The notes beneath the pieces were generated by a model. That model did not search any database. It was not told the DNA's origin and saw only the letters and a list, made by a program, of their open reading frames with translations. DNA of 64,000 bases. It comes from Periconia sp. R9002. Its lineage: Eukaryota > Ascomycota > Dothideomycetes > Pleosporales > Periconiaceae. This document shows, in pieces, positions 1 through 10,331 of this stretch (positions within the stretch are counted from its first letter, which is position 1; each line of letters starts with the position of its first letter). Location of the stretch: contig JAMAHW010000001.1 in NCBI GenBank assembly GCA_023627715.1, positions 372,001 to 436,000 of the forward strand, read 5' to 3'. The position numbers and the translations under genes are program-made.

Positions 1-1135
1 GCGTGGCAAAATGACTGGGTCTACCGAGGCTGTGCGAAAGTCCGTATTCCATGGTCAATATACTCCAAAAGAGGCGGCGACGCATATCAACCTCCAATGG
101 GTCCGCGGGCCGGCCGCCTGGACCAAGAGTGATGGTCTTTTCTTCATGGAGCCCCAGGGCCTGGCATAGGCGCACACCAAGTCCAATAATGTAGTAGACT
201 GCAGTCCTGGTAGGAGTGAGGAGAGAATAGCCTGCAATTAGGGCAAAGCATTGGAGGGTTTTGAGATTCATGGGCTTGATAGCGCTTTCGAAGAATTTGA
301 GCGCAGCCAGGTAATAGCTGTCAGCAAGACCTGCATATTGAGTGTCCATTCGCTGCAGACTAATAGCAATGACCATACGGAGGCAGAAGTTCTGGTAGGG
401 ATCGGTGGAGCCTTTGTAGACTTGGTCAACGTCCTCGGTAAAGGTAGGCTCGTGGAACATGGGATACATGGGGTGGACCTTGCAATAGAAGAGCTCGAGC
501 AGCAGGTTGGTGAGGTCTCGATTGGGGAGCACTTCTGCGGCGACGTCGCTGACCAGGGGGTAGACCTTGGACGTAGGGCGGGCATCTTCTTGGTCGAAGG
601 TGGCTTTGATGGACTTGGCCGAAGCATCGGGGACGATTTCGGAAATGCTTTTGGAGTCGGTGAATTGTTTAGCCAGCTGCATTACCAAGCGCGTGATGGT
701 GATGCCACTAGATGGCCCCAGGAACTTGGATTCGTCCGTATCCTGCACCCTTACGGCGGCGGCACCGCGCATGACATCCTCTGCATCGGGCTCGGCATCG
801 TCGCGCTCGAGTTCCTGCAGCTGCTTCTCGAGGCTGCGGACTTTGTGCTGCAGATGAACAACGTAATCGCGGGGGATTTTACGGTTCTTGGTCGGGTCGA
901 AGTATTCGCAGTGAGAGTTTGTGCGCTCGCATGGGCCGCAGCGGGGAAGACCGGGGTCGCACCTGGTTTTGCGCTGTGAGGGTGAGAAGTGTCAGCGGGC
1001 AAAGAGAGAAGGCGGATTGGATGGTGGGAGGGAGCAGTTCGTTCGTACCGTGCGGCAGCGACAGCAAGCTGTCAGGGTATGGGCAATCCTGCCTGGAGTC
1101 CCATTTGCGGCCTCCTCTTTGCCCTTGGCATCCAT
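1..1135 (-). CDS. Zn2Cys6 transcription factor, 3' end beyond window
   Basis: Nuclear DNA-binding regulator of the fungal binuclear zinc cluster family. Exon 1 is 1135..1049 (29 codons), a 75-nt intron (GTACGA...CACAG) covers 1048..974, and exon 2 runs from 973 off the left edge. The intron falls inside the zinc cluster; joined, the cysteines fit C-X2-C-X6-C-X6-C-X2-C-X6-C at residues 24-51. A linker with a DPxxxxxIPRxYV-type segment and a leucine-heptad coiled coil (HLQHKVRSLEKQLQELE) follows, then the fungal-specific transcription factor domain, visible as FHEPTF and RRRLFWSILTMEYGLSHSLGRPS. The linker resembles the Ppr1 subgroup, but I do not assign an orthologue. It is transcribed away from another Zn2Cys6 gene at 2733. 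Target genes are unknown. The first ATG giving the complete zinc cluster was taken as the start. Confidence 0.9.
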
Positions 1136-2732
1136 TGAGGTCTCAAGGCGAGGGGCAAATGACCATGGAGCTTTGGTATAGCTGGTGGTGGAACGAGGAG
1201 TCGAAGGGGTTGCGAGCGGGCAATGTCCGGGGGATGGTGGGAGGAAGCAAGCGAATATGGTGGGGCGGCGCGTCCATCACAGGGAGGGAGCAGCGGACAT
1301 TAAGAGTAGGGTTGATAACGTCGCAACCGTGGGTTTCGAGAGGGGTTTTATCGGGGAAGAGGGGGGAGCTGAGGGGGATACGGAAGAGGAGAGAGGAGAA
1401 GAGAGAATGAGGGTGAAGGTGAAGCAATGAAGAGAGGCAAGGCAGGCGGAGGAGGAGGGTCCGAGAAGGGTGATGGGCAAGGGAAAGTCGTGTGGCAAAG
1501 CAGGCGGGCTGTCATGGTATGATTGATAGGTACCTAGGTAGGTACCTACTAAGTAGCCTTGGCCCCTTCTTTTAACCTCCCATCACACATTCACCACTCG
1601 TCAACGCTGGATGGGCCTCATTTCCACCCGGTGAGTGTGCACACATGGACAGGACAGACGGGATGTGACGACCAATCACGGCGGAAGGCCGGGGGTACTC
1701 GGCGGCGACACAGTACCGTGTAGGTACCTACCTTTGTAATGCGGTGATGAGGCGGCGAGTATCCATCACCTAAGTACATATGTATGTACCTATCTGACCA
1801 ACGTCCAACTGAGCGGATGCTCAGGAACAGCCGTGTACACACACCTCTTTCTTCCTTTCACACATGCTGCAAAGGGTAGGTACATCAATGTATGTACATA
1901 GCGTAGGTATACCTACCTAATCGCCTTGATTTATCTCCGTTTCCCTTGGCTCGTGCTCCCCGTCGGTTGGTGTGCCTGTGTCGGTGCCTTGTAGCGCCCA
2001 CAGCTTCAGATTGACCCTCCATCACCCCCACCCCGCCTCGCCTCGCTCAGCTTCATCGCCAACTTCGCCGCTCTGCAGTCATTCATACATACCATCCCAC
2101 CTGCCACAAGCATAAAGGTCGTCGCATTCGCTGGATCCTTGGTCGTCTGAACCCCGAGCAAGAGAAACAGAAATCAACAGGGGAGAAGAAGAAGAAAGAA
2201 AAAAAGGCAATACGAAAGCTGAGCCAGCCAGCCAGCGCGCGTGGTTTGGCTCCAAAGCGATCCACTTGGCCTCGTTCTGCGTGTACGCTAAGTCCGCAAC
2301 GTTGATCCGTCAGCCAGTCCAATCCACCTTGAGTTCGAACAATCCGTTCATGGTACATGTCGATGCACTCTAAACAGAGCGCCGACCAAGTCACAGCAGA
2401 CACCAGGCCTACTGTAAGTAACACCGTCTCATCTCATGGCTTGCCATGGTCTCACATCGTCAAATCCCTCCCACCCCGGACTTCTCGTATTCCCCGGCTT
2501 CCTTTCATCCTACATGCCACATGGTCGCCCGGTTCCCCCTTTGATCTGTTCTCGCCCATCTTCCGCCCCCTCCCTCTCCCTCCCTCCATCATGTACCATG
2601 CAATCCAACCCAGTCCAATACTCAGCCGAACCAGACTCGTCAGTCAGAGCTAGCTAGTACTGCCCGATTGGGCCTTTGTGCCTGGCGTCGACTCCTAGTG
2701 TCCATTGGTAGTTTGCCTTCAAAACGTTAATC
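1136..2732. promoter_or_regulatory. Shared upstream region of two divergent Zn2Cys6 genes
   Basis: About 1.6 kb without a convincing gene. It should hold the promoters and 5' leaders of both flanking transcription factors. The half near 2733 is rich in C/T tracts, as is common in fungal leaders. A cluster of TAGGTACCTA-like palindromes lies in the middle (annotated separately). Open frames here on both strands are low-complexity and lack family features. Confidence 0.5.
1527..1918. repeat. Cluster of TAGGTACCTA-type palindromes
   Basis: The exact 10-base palindrome TAGGTACCTA occurs at 1527-1536, 1539-1548 and 1721-1730. Relaxed versions (GTATGTACCTA, TAGGTACAT, TAGGTATACCTA) follow near 1783, 1877 and 1904. 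Similar GTACCTA-rich stretches are common in intergenic DNA of some filamentous fungi, so this may be background composition and not a set of regulator sites. Confidence 0.5.
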
Positions 2733-5138
2733 ATGCATACAGACATCCGCTTCAACCTCATGGTTTTGGAAACGCCTCTCCTCCGCGTGAGCAGGCCAGT
2801 CGCCGCCTGTCAACGATGTAGGAGCGCAAAGATCAAGTGCGACGGCAAGCTGCCTGCCTGCACCGCCTGCGAGAAATCAAACCGTGCCTCGGAATGCTCC
2901 AGCACCAATGACCAGTTCGCCAGGGGAAAAGAGAGAAGCTATGTTGCTACGCTGGAAGCCCGCGTCGAGAGACTGGAGAAGAAGATAGCCGAAGCCAGAG
3001 CAAGAAGAAAGTCGTCCTCGATCGCCATGGTAGATGCCTCCACCGAGGAACCTGCTGCCACTCCACGTCGGTCTTCGCAGGATACTGTCAAGGCATTGAG
3101 GCCCGGCAGCCGGCGCGCAGAGAAGCGCAAAGAAGCATCCGATATTGACGAACTCGTGTCTGACTTTGGTCTGCTCGCTGTCAATGCTACGGCCAGAGAC
3201 TTCTACGGCTTCACCACCGAAATGTCCTATGCCCGGTTGATTCTGTCCGCGAGTTCCAAGGAACCCATGCCTGCGGATCTCACCAAAGCCCTCCCTCCAA
3301 AATTCGCAGCCACGCCCCTGATCCAGCACTATGTCAATACCATCTACGCATTGCTTCCCATAATCGAAGAAACGACCCTGTATGGCTGCGTGGATGCTGT
3401 CTACCATTTGGAGGGAATCGGGAAGCCTTTTGACTTTTGGGTCGTGCGAATGGTGCTCGCCATAGCATGCCTGTCGCAGTCAGATCAACGCGGCGACACG
3501 TGGTATTCAGATGCTGTAGGACATGCCAATGCTGCGTTGGAGCATGCCGAGAAGGTCTTGCATCCGGGCTTCATCACTAGCATCCAGGCGCTCGTGTTGC
3601 TAGTCATCTACGCCACTATGGATCCCCACCATTATGATAGCTGGACCCTGATCGGCGCAGCGTCAAGGGCCATGGTGGATCTGGGTATTCACCAAGATCC
3701 TTCTCGGAGCGTGTCCATGGCGAAACCCAAACTCGAGATTCGGCGACGAGTGTACTGGTGTGTGTATTCGCTCGATAGGTATGTCCCAGCCCGCAATTTC
3801 GAAGATGCGTTCATGTCGTCGCATTACATCTGTCGTTGAGCTAACGGCCAGGCAAGATCGACTTCACTTGTGCAGACTCGCGCCTTCTCCTTCTCGGATG
3901 ACTCAGCACATGTGCACCTTCCCTTTCACAACGCAAACCCCTCGTCACGACACTCGTCCCCGCAGAACCACGTCTTTCTTCAGTCCTTTGACTCTGCGCT
4001 CGACTTGTTTCGAATTCGCCAGATCCAATCGGAATGGTACATGGATCTTTTTCAATCAGGCCGAGACCAGTGGCACGACCCCTACCCGTACATCTGGAAC
4101 ATGTACAACCGCATGTCGGACTGGTTCAATGACATGTCCCAAAGCACCCTCCCCGCCCTCCGATCCTTCTTCGAGCTCGAGCTGCTGTACAGCTACGTCT
4201 ACATACTCTCTCCCAGCCCGCGCGTGCCCCACATCCACGAATACGCCCAGCGCCTCATCTTCGAGCATTGCATTGCTTATGCTTCCAATCTCCTCGCCAA
4301 CATCGACAACCAGTCCATTACCACCAAAACCCCAGTCACCTTCTACGACGCCATGCGAGCTTATATGACTGGCAGGCAGTTTGTTGACGTTCTGTCCCGC
4401 AATCTCGATGGAATCCTCGATCCACGCCAACCGTCGCCTCCTGCGCCTTCCGCACCCTCATCCACATCAGATGATCCTTTGGCACCTGCTGCAACCGCGC
4501 AACCTCCCCCCTTCCCTACGCCGCTCCTTCCAGACGGGCACTCTCCACCTCAAGATCCAGCAACGCGCGCCATCAATGCCATCAACGACTTCATCACCAT
4601 CCTCTCGCGTTTTGGCCTCCGGTTTGGCTTCACCCACTGGCGTGACCGTTTCCAGCGTGAATCGGGAGCTGTCCTCGCGCAGCTTTACCAGCGCACTTCT
4701 CTATCCCCGCATGCCTCCCCACAAGCCCACCATACCCCTGTGCAGCATGCCTGGATCCCTCTCTCCTCGCCCTCACAACCACAGCCAACACAGATGTACT
4801 TGCACGGACTTCCGAGAACCCCGCCTTCTGTATACGCTCAACAGCAGCAGCAAAGTCCTTTTTCCACCAGCCCTTACAGTACTAATGGAAATGACGGCCA
4901 CTACGCACCGCCACTTTCGTCGGCATCGTCCACGGGCCAGATGTCAGAGTGGGTTACCACCCCGCCGTCCGTGCAGTCGCCGCCTGATATGCCGCCGCCC
5001 AGCGGGGGAAGAGTCCGCCAGGCTTTGGTGTATGGCCCGGGATTTCCGCAACAGCAGGGGTCATCTCCGGTGGGGCAGCAGCATCACGTCGCGGACGGTG
5101 GATCTGGCGGACAGGAGCGAGGGCAGGCATGGACTTGA
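2733..5138 (+). CDS. Zn2Cys6 transcription factor (complete, one intron)
   Basis: Predicted nuclear transcriptional regulator of about 775 residues. Exons are 2733..3778 and 3857..5138; the 78-nt intron has a GTATGT donor, a CTAAC branch site at about 3841 and a CAAG acceptor. This acceptor, and not nearer CAG candidates, keeps the frame and gives SLDR-STSLVQ-TRAFSFSDD, the expected layout of the fungal transcription factor domain. The zinc cluster is at residues 26-55 (C-X2-C-X6-C-X6-C-X2-C-X8-C), followed by a coiled coil at about 70-92 and the regulatory domain at about 185-420. The C-terminal third is Pro/Gln/Ser-rich with a poly-Gln run, like an activation region. An in-frame ATG at 2760 is an alternative start. 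Regulated pathway unknown. Confidence 0.9.
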
Positions 5139-6230
5139 AGGGGCTGGTGGTGTTTGACGGAGAGCGCATGTAAGAGTCAGAAGGGCGCATTCGCTGTATA
5201 TCTCGTGGTTTCAAGTGCTACTTAACGGCCGTTGTCGATGTGGATATCTTGTACATAGGGGGTCCCGCTGTATGTTGAATGATTGGATGATTGAATGAAT
5301 GAATCGGAATTCCAAATGTTCTTCCTTCTTTAGGCAAAATATTTGAAAAGGCTCTACCTAGACAAAAAAGAATCAAGGTTCCAAAAATGAGTGGCAAACA
5401 AAACGAGGGCGATATTAGGTACCAAATCGTCCGCCCAGTGTCTGTTAATGTGTCATGGTCTTTCCCTCCAGGACGCTGAATTCCAGCGCAGCTACATATC
5501 TAGTAGCCCTCTTCAGTCCGTACAAAAGGAAAGGGACGAGAAGTATCGTAAGGAGAGATGGAAGGGTAGTAAGAATACCACTCTCTGTTTCAAGAGCTTC
5601 TGATTCGAGAGAAGAGAGGGAGCGAGTCACAAAAGTCCAACATTCAAAAACATGCATTATATGTATGTAGGAAGACTCATTCTTCAAAAAGAAAAGAAAA
5701 TAGATGAAGATGAGGAAAGAACTATTCATCGAGAAATAACATCATAGCACCCAAGAAATACTTCACTTCCCTTTACTTGACTACTTACCTAAATACCGAT
5801 CCCCGCTTTCCTGTCCAGCCCAGCCCCACCCCAAAGTAGACACTCAAAGAGAGAGAGAGAAAAAGGGGAAGGAATGAAAAGAGAGTGCGTCACATCCACC
5901 ACACAATTTCACCTAAATATCTATACATATATACTTGCATTGCATTGCAAGTATGTCTGTACCTTACATTAATATGTATGTATGTATCCCAATCAAGCTC
6001 TTACCTCCTCACCAAAACCAAAAGAGAGAGAGAGAGAAAGACATGATCTTCATCCTTCGTTCCCCTGTCCAGGGCCGTAAAGAAAAAGACCGACGTATAT
6101 TCACTTCCTTGCAGGAATTCAAACCCATACCCAAAGCAAGGGGGGAGACAAACAAAGTACGCCGGATAAACTCCACCCTGACTCACAGATAAAAAGGGAA
6201 TTCGTTACATGTCATGAACCGTTCGATACC
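5139..6230. other. Convergent 3' intergenic region with GA tracts
   Basis: Lies between the 3' ends of the flanking genes, so it is expected to hold two 3' UTRs. Short (GA)n tracts occur near 5850-5865 and 6021-6036, and TATG/TGTA microsatellite-like sequence near 5925-5990. I see no coding sequence or structured element. Confidence 0.5.
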
Positions 6231-6524
6231 TCATGACGACGAAGAAGCTGGAAGGAGCGAGCCATCATCCTCATCCTCCTCCTCCTCACCCTCTTCATCG
6301 TCGTCTTCACCCCCCTCATACCCCTCATCACTAACATCCAAATTCGCGGCGACGGCGGCGTTAATGGCCAACAGCGTCGTAGCTGCTTCCATATCCGCAT
6401 CATCCTGCATTTCGTGGCTGTTTCCCGCTGCGGCTGTGGCTGTGGCTGTGGGTTGGTTGGGTGGTTGCTGTTGCATTTCGTAGTCCAACATTTCATCGTC
6501 TTCGTTGTTGGCTTGTTGTTTTTG

Positions 6525-6573
<49 letters not shown>

Positions 6574-7781
6574 GGTTCCTGATCTGCTAGGATTATTGTT
6601 TCTCCTTCCGAATCGTCGTCTTCGTTGGCATCTTGTTGTGTCGTTGGCTGTTCATCTGGTATTAATTCTTCTCCTTCGTCCGAATCCTCGGGTTCTGTTT
6701 CTGGGATTTCTAGAATTTCCTCCTCCTCCTCTTCTTCCGTTTCTTCTTCCTCTTCCTCCTCCATCGAACCTAGATCCTCATCCGCATCCGCAGCTTGTAC
6801 GTTTTTCAGTTTTGAAGACGTTACCAGAGTGTTCGAAACCGACGACGTAGCTGCAGACGCACCCACACCAGCTCCTCTCCACTGCGCCATCTCTTTCTCC
6901 CTTACATTCTGACTCACCTCACCCTGATTCTTCTCCTTCTTCCACCCCTTCTTCCTCCCCCTCTTCCTCTCCGGACTCCACCTCCCCCCGAATGGGCCAT
7001 ACGGATTGTAAAAACCCTCCCTCTGCTTCAGAATGGAGAGGTACTCATGGTAGAACGACTCGCGGATGTCTTGGAAAGCTGTGGACGTGAAGTACGCGGG
7101 CGGGATGCGCAGGGGAATCCTAACGACGAGGGATTTCCTCCTCGCGTTGGGGGCGACGACCGTGGTTTCTATGCCTGGGCTGGTGCTAGGGGGGATGAAA
7201 GACGGACGGGGCCCGTCGATGTTGGGACATCGCAGTTCAGGCGCGAGCGTGAAGCAGATAAAGGCGCGTTCCTGAGGGTCTATGGTGCGGAGTTTCTGCA
7301 CGGCGGTACGCCAGATGTCTTCGATGCGGCGTTTGGGGGGGTTAGTGCCGTCTCCCTCCAACTCGGCGAGCACGTCGAGTTCCATCGAGCTGTGGAGGTA
7401 CCATGGCTCGAGATCTTCGTCGTCGGGACACGTGTCCCAGAACTTTTGGAGCTGGGTTTTGGAGACGGGTTGCGGGTTTTGGAGCCACCATGCTGGGAGG
7501 TGCTTCAGGAGCGAACCGATCTGCCTCATGGCGTGCTCGAGGACTTCTAGGTAGGGTCGGCCTTCGTTGTCGGCTTCTGGAATGCCTATGTTGATGGCAT
7601 TGTCGAAGATTTGCTTGGTTTTGATGTGCTGGTCGAGGGTGATGTTGGGGATTCCCTCTTGGATCAGGCGGTGCCGGCGTATGACGAGGATGTCGTAGGC
7701 GTGCCTGTTGGACAGCGTTCTGTTTTTGATCGCGGGGTAGATCTTGTCCGTGTGCTCGTGATTGGGTTTTTTCGAAGACAT
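6231..7781 (-). CDS. Unrecognised acidic low-complexity protein, 516 aa
   Basis: A single-exon frame of 516 residues with a normal ATG. The first 260 residues look globular (for example PAWWLQNPQPVSK, DPQERAFICFTLAPELRCP and RESFYHEYLSILKQREGFYNPYGPFGGRW) and match no family I know. A basic patch (ERKRGRKKGWKKEK) follows. The rest is strongly acidic, with runs of Glu and Asp, a 17-residue Thr run and a Ser-rich end. A basic patch next to acidic tracts suggests a nuclear or chromatin-associated protein, but that is inference. The Thr run is encoded by a trinucleotide microsatellite, so its length probably varies between strains. Confidence 0.75.
6526..6573. repeat. (GTT)16 trinucleotide microsatellite in coding sequence
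   Basis: Sixteen perfect GTT units on the plus strand, read as ACA/ACC-type Thr codons by the minus-strand gene that contains it. Being a multiple of three, slippage would change the Thr tract length without a frameshift. Confidence 0.95.
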
Positions 7782-8747
7782 TGTTTGTATTCGTTTTGCT
7801 GGAAGTAAAGGTTTTGATGGGGTGGTGGTAGACGCGTGTGGCAGTGTGTGTGGTTGTTTTTTTCAAAATGGATAGACTTTTGCCCAGCTAAGCGCTCAGT
7901 TTTGCTGGAGAGCAACGACTGGACATGATTGGTATTAGATGCAGAGAGACGAGATTACGTTTTCAGGCAGACAGAATTCTGCGAAACATGCCTGGCGGAC
8001 ACAAAGGGCGGGGTGGAAGTACGAGAGATTAGTGTAGCCATGCAGGAAAAAATGAAAGCTGGATAAGTGAAGTAGTTGCCACAAAGCAAAATTGCTCTAG
8101 AGATCGAAATTGTTTGTATACTTGCAATCCTGTCGGCGGGGTAGATTGACAGTGAATAAGATAGCTTAGAGCACTTGAGGCATTGGTGACAAGAGAAACA
8201 GCACTGAGATGTCAACACCAATGGCCGCTGGATTTGTTGACCAACTGCTACACTTGTCTATGAAGAATAGGGCTTTGGACATCAAGAACCGCATCTTCAT
8301 ATAATAAATCACGAATAGACCGTGCTGGATCACATCTAGATATTTCAGTTAGATAGATATTACGAAATTTTTATTACTACCTTTTCGAACCACATTTTTG
8401 AACTAAGCCTAGGCAGCCTAGGCAGTATTCGTACTATTCAAATGGCCTATCATCATCACAGCTGGATGGATCCCTCTCGCCTGTTATGCACATGTTCCAT
8501 GTCTTTCCCGGGGGTCATCCGCTTGTGGCACGTGATGAAACCGTTCAATCAATGTTTGTTGTTTGACCAGAGCCGCGCCCATGACAACCGTGCACTGCTT
8601 AACAACAAACCTTTTACCTCCACACCTTCACCCTCCTTTGGAACTTCAAGGTGGCTCGGTATCCCGCTTTGTCGCTCATTTTACATCTCTATCACAACAT
8701 CAAATCATTACATACATCATATCAAATACTTGGCGGCTTCCACCATC
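7782..8747. promoter_or_regulatory. Divergent intergenic region
   Basis: Upstream of both the acidic-protein gene and the gene at 8748. No convincing coding sequence. The direct repeat CCTAGGCAG...CCTAGGCAG lies near 8407-8424, just before the rightward leader. An open frame continues upstream of 8748 to 8442, but its residues show no conserved character and the Kozak-like ATG at 8748 is preferred. Confidence 0.4.
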
Positions 8748-9401
8748 ATGGCCGATGACGATCCCTTAGCCACTCTCTTCCCAGCCGTCGAGAAGCGGTC
8801 TCCCTTTCAAGACTGGCCATGGCCTGAATGGGATCCGGCTGTGGACGACCCCGTCTGGTCCACAGATAAAGATGCCAACTTCGCCGCCGGCGCCATCTAC
8901 GCTTACCATTGCCTTGCACCCGGTGCCTCTCCCTCCCTCGCAGCCACGCTCGGCGACGACGCTGTGAATGCCATTGTGACTTGGCGCTGGCATTTCGGCT
9001 ATCCCAAGGAATGGTACAAAGATGACGCTTGCAACCTTGCTATCTACCACAAAGGTGCTATGCAATTCGTCAATGCCTTTAGAGACGCCATTCCGAACAG
9101 TTCGGAAGAGCACTGGGTGCGCTTGCGCGATTGCATTGACGACTTCGAGAGGAACGTGCACGTTCAGTTCATCACGAGGATGAAGAAGCGTATGGATCGT
9201 CAGGTTATCACCGTCAGTCTAGAGGAGTACATGGAGATGGTCCGATCGAGTGTCGACACCCAGCACAGGGACAGAATTAGCGAGGTGAACGAAACGGAGG
9301 AACTTGGAGCTGGAGGAAAGCACGAAGGAGGAGGAAAGGAGGGCAACGACACAAAAAATAATAAGGAGGCGGGGGGCGGTGAGAAAGAGGAAGATGGCTA
9401 A
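8748..9401 (+). CDS. Unrecognised protein, 217 aa
   Basis: Start chosen at 8748, where CACCATCATGGCC is a strong fungal initiation context; the same frame is open back to 8442. The protein begins with acidic and Trp-rich sequence (DWPWPEWDPAVDDPVW), continues with a probable helical region (WYKDDACNLAIYHKGAMQF, VRLRDCIDDFERNVHVQFITRMKKRMD) and ends in a charged Gly/Glu/Lys tail. There is no signal peptide or membrane segment. I do not recognise the family. Codon use is regular, which supports a real gene. Confidence 0.65.
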   Translation: MADDDPLATLFPAVEKRSPFQDWPWPEWDPAVDDPVWSTDKDANFAAGAIYAYHCLAPGASPSLAATLGDDAVNAIVTWRWHFGYPKEWYKDDACNLAIYHKGAMQFVNAFRDAIPNSSEEHWVRLRDCIDDFERNVHVQFITRMKKRMDRQVITVSLEEYMEMVRSSVDTQHRDRISEVNETEELGAGGKHEGGGKEGNDTKNNKEAGGGEKEEDG

Positions 9402-10331
9402 AGCATCAAAGATCAGGAGGGAACCGCCTCGAGTGGCACCTAGGTGCTGACAGAATACGGAAATCTACTCTGAAACATGGATGTTGGGCTGTTCTCCGGT
9501 TCAAATGGTGGTAGTCTCAGCTTTCCAAGCGTTGGATTGGATATCGACAAGATTCTTGAGTTTTACAAGAAAATTTCGGGATACGTGTTGGTGGGAACGT
9601 GTCATGGTAATGGGCTTATCCAGGTTGCATGGTATTGAGGCTGGATTCTGCCTTATGCATGAGCATAGGCACATATATTGTACACTTCTTTTCACCGGTA
9701 ATATCATGCAGCACACTTCTTGCTCTATATGGCCATTCTGCTTTATTCTAAACTATCGTTCTTTAGTGATGAATCTGGTGGCAAATTGTTGAACTCCGCA
9801 TAGGTTGCTTCCGCATGTCGTATTCATGCTTGGCCATAGCACAGCCACATCCTCAACGTGAAATGTACCTGCCCACTTATGTGTTAAATTAAGCCGGACT
9901 TACAATACTTACTATACTATATATAACGCTTTAAGGGCCTTTTCGTTATAAAATTATAGTTCTCATAGAAGTAAGTAGGATACTAGCAAAGTCTATAAAA
10001 TGTTTTTAGTACTTTTTCTCTAGGTTTACTAGTTTACTACTAGATTTCCAGAGATACTATAGGTGCTTTATAATGATGTTCTGTAAGTGCGGGATATATT
10101 TACACTCGCGTGCTGCCTTATCTCGTATCAATTGATAGTCAACCACAACACAGCCACAACTCCATTTTACTCAGCCGTGCCTGCCTTTCAGCCTTGTCTG
10201 TGACTTCTTCCGTGTTTCTTTCTTCACCGCGAGGTTCTAGTATCCCATACATGACGGCCTCGTTCCATCAGTATCTACTACCAACCACTCTCAGTGCTCG
10301 GCGTTGTTATTGAGGCATACACTCATCGGTC
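9402..10331. other. Intergenic region with AT-rich relic-like block
   Basis: No gene recognised. The part before about 9880 is ordinary sequence with a short open frame that lacks family features. The block from about 9882 to 10080 is abruptly AT/TpA-rich and annotated separately. The final 200 bases are probably promoter and leader of the ankyrin-HET gene. Confidence 0.4.
9882..10080. repeat. AT-rich, TpA-dense block, possible mutated repeat relic
   Basis: Composition changes sharply to A/T with many TA steps and runs such as ACTATACTATATATAACG. This resembles sequence altered by repeat-induced point mutation (C to T at CpA). No terminal repeats, target-site duplication or coding remnant is visible, so the call rests on composition only. 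Confidence 0.3.

Noticed and set aside
268..627. Minus-strand frame of 119 codons inside the first gene
   Set aside because: It is an alternative frame of the Zn2Cys6 gene; only the other frame gives the fungal transcription factor domain.
6214..6483. Ser-rich plus-strand frame antisense to the acidic protein
   Set aside because: It is the complement of Glu/Asp-coding low-complexity DNA.
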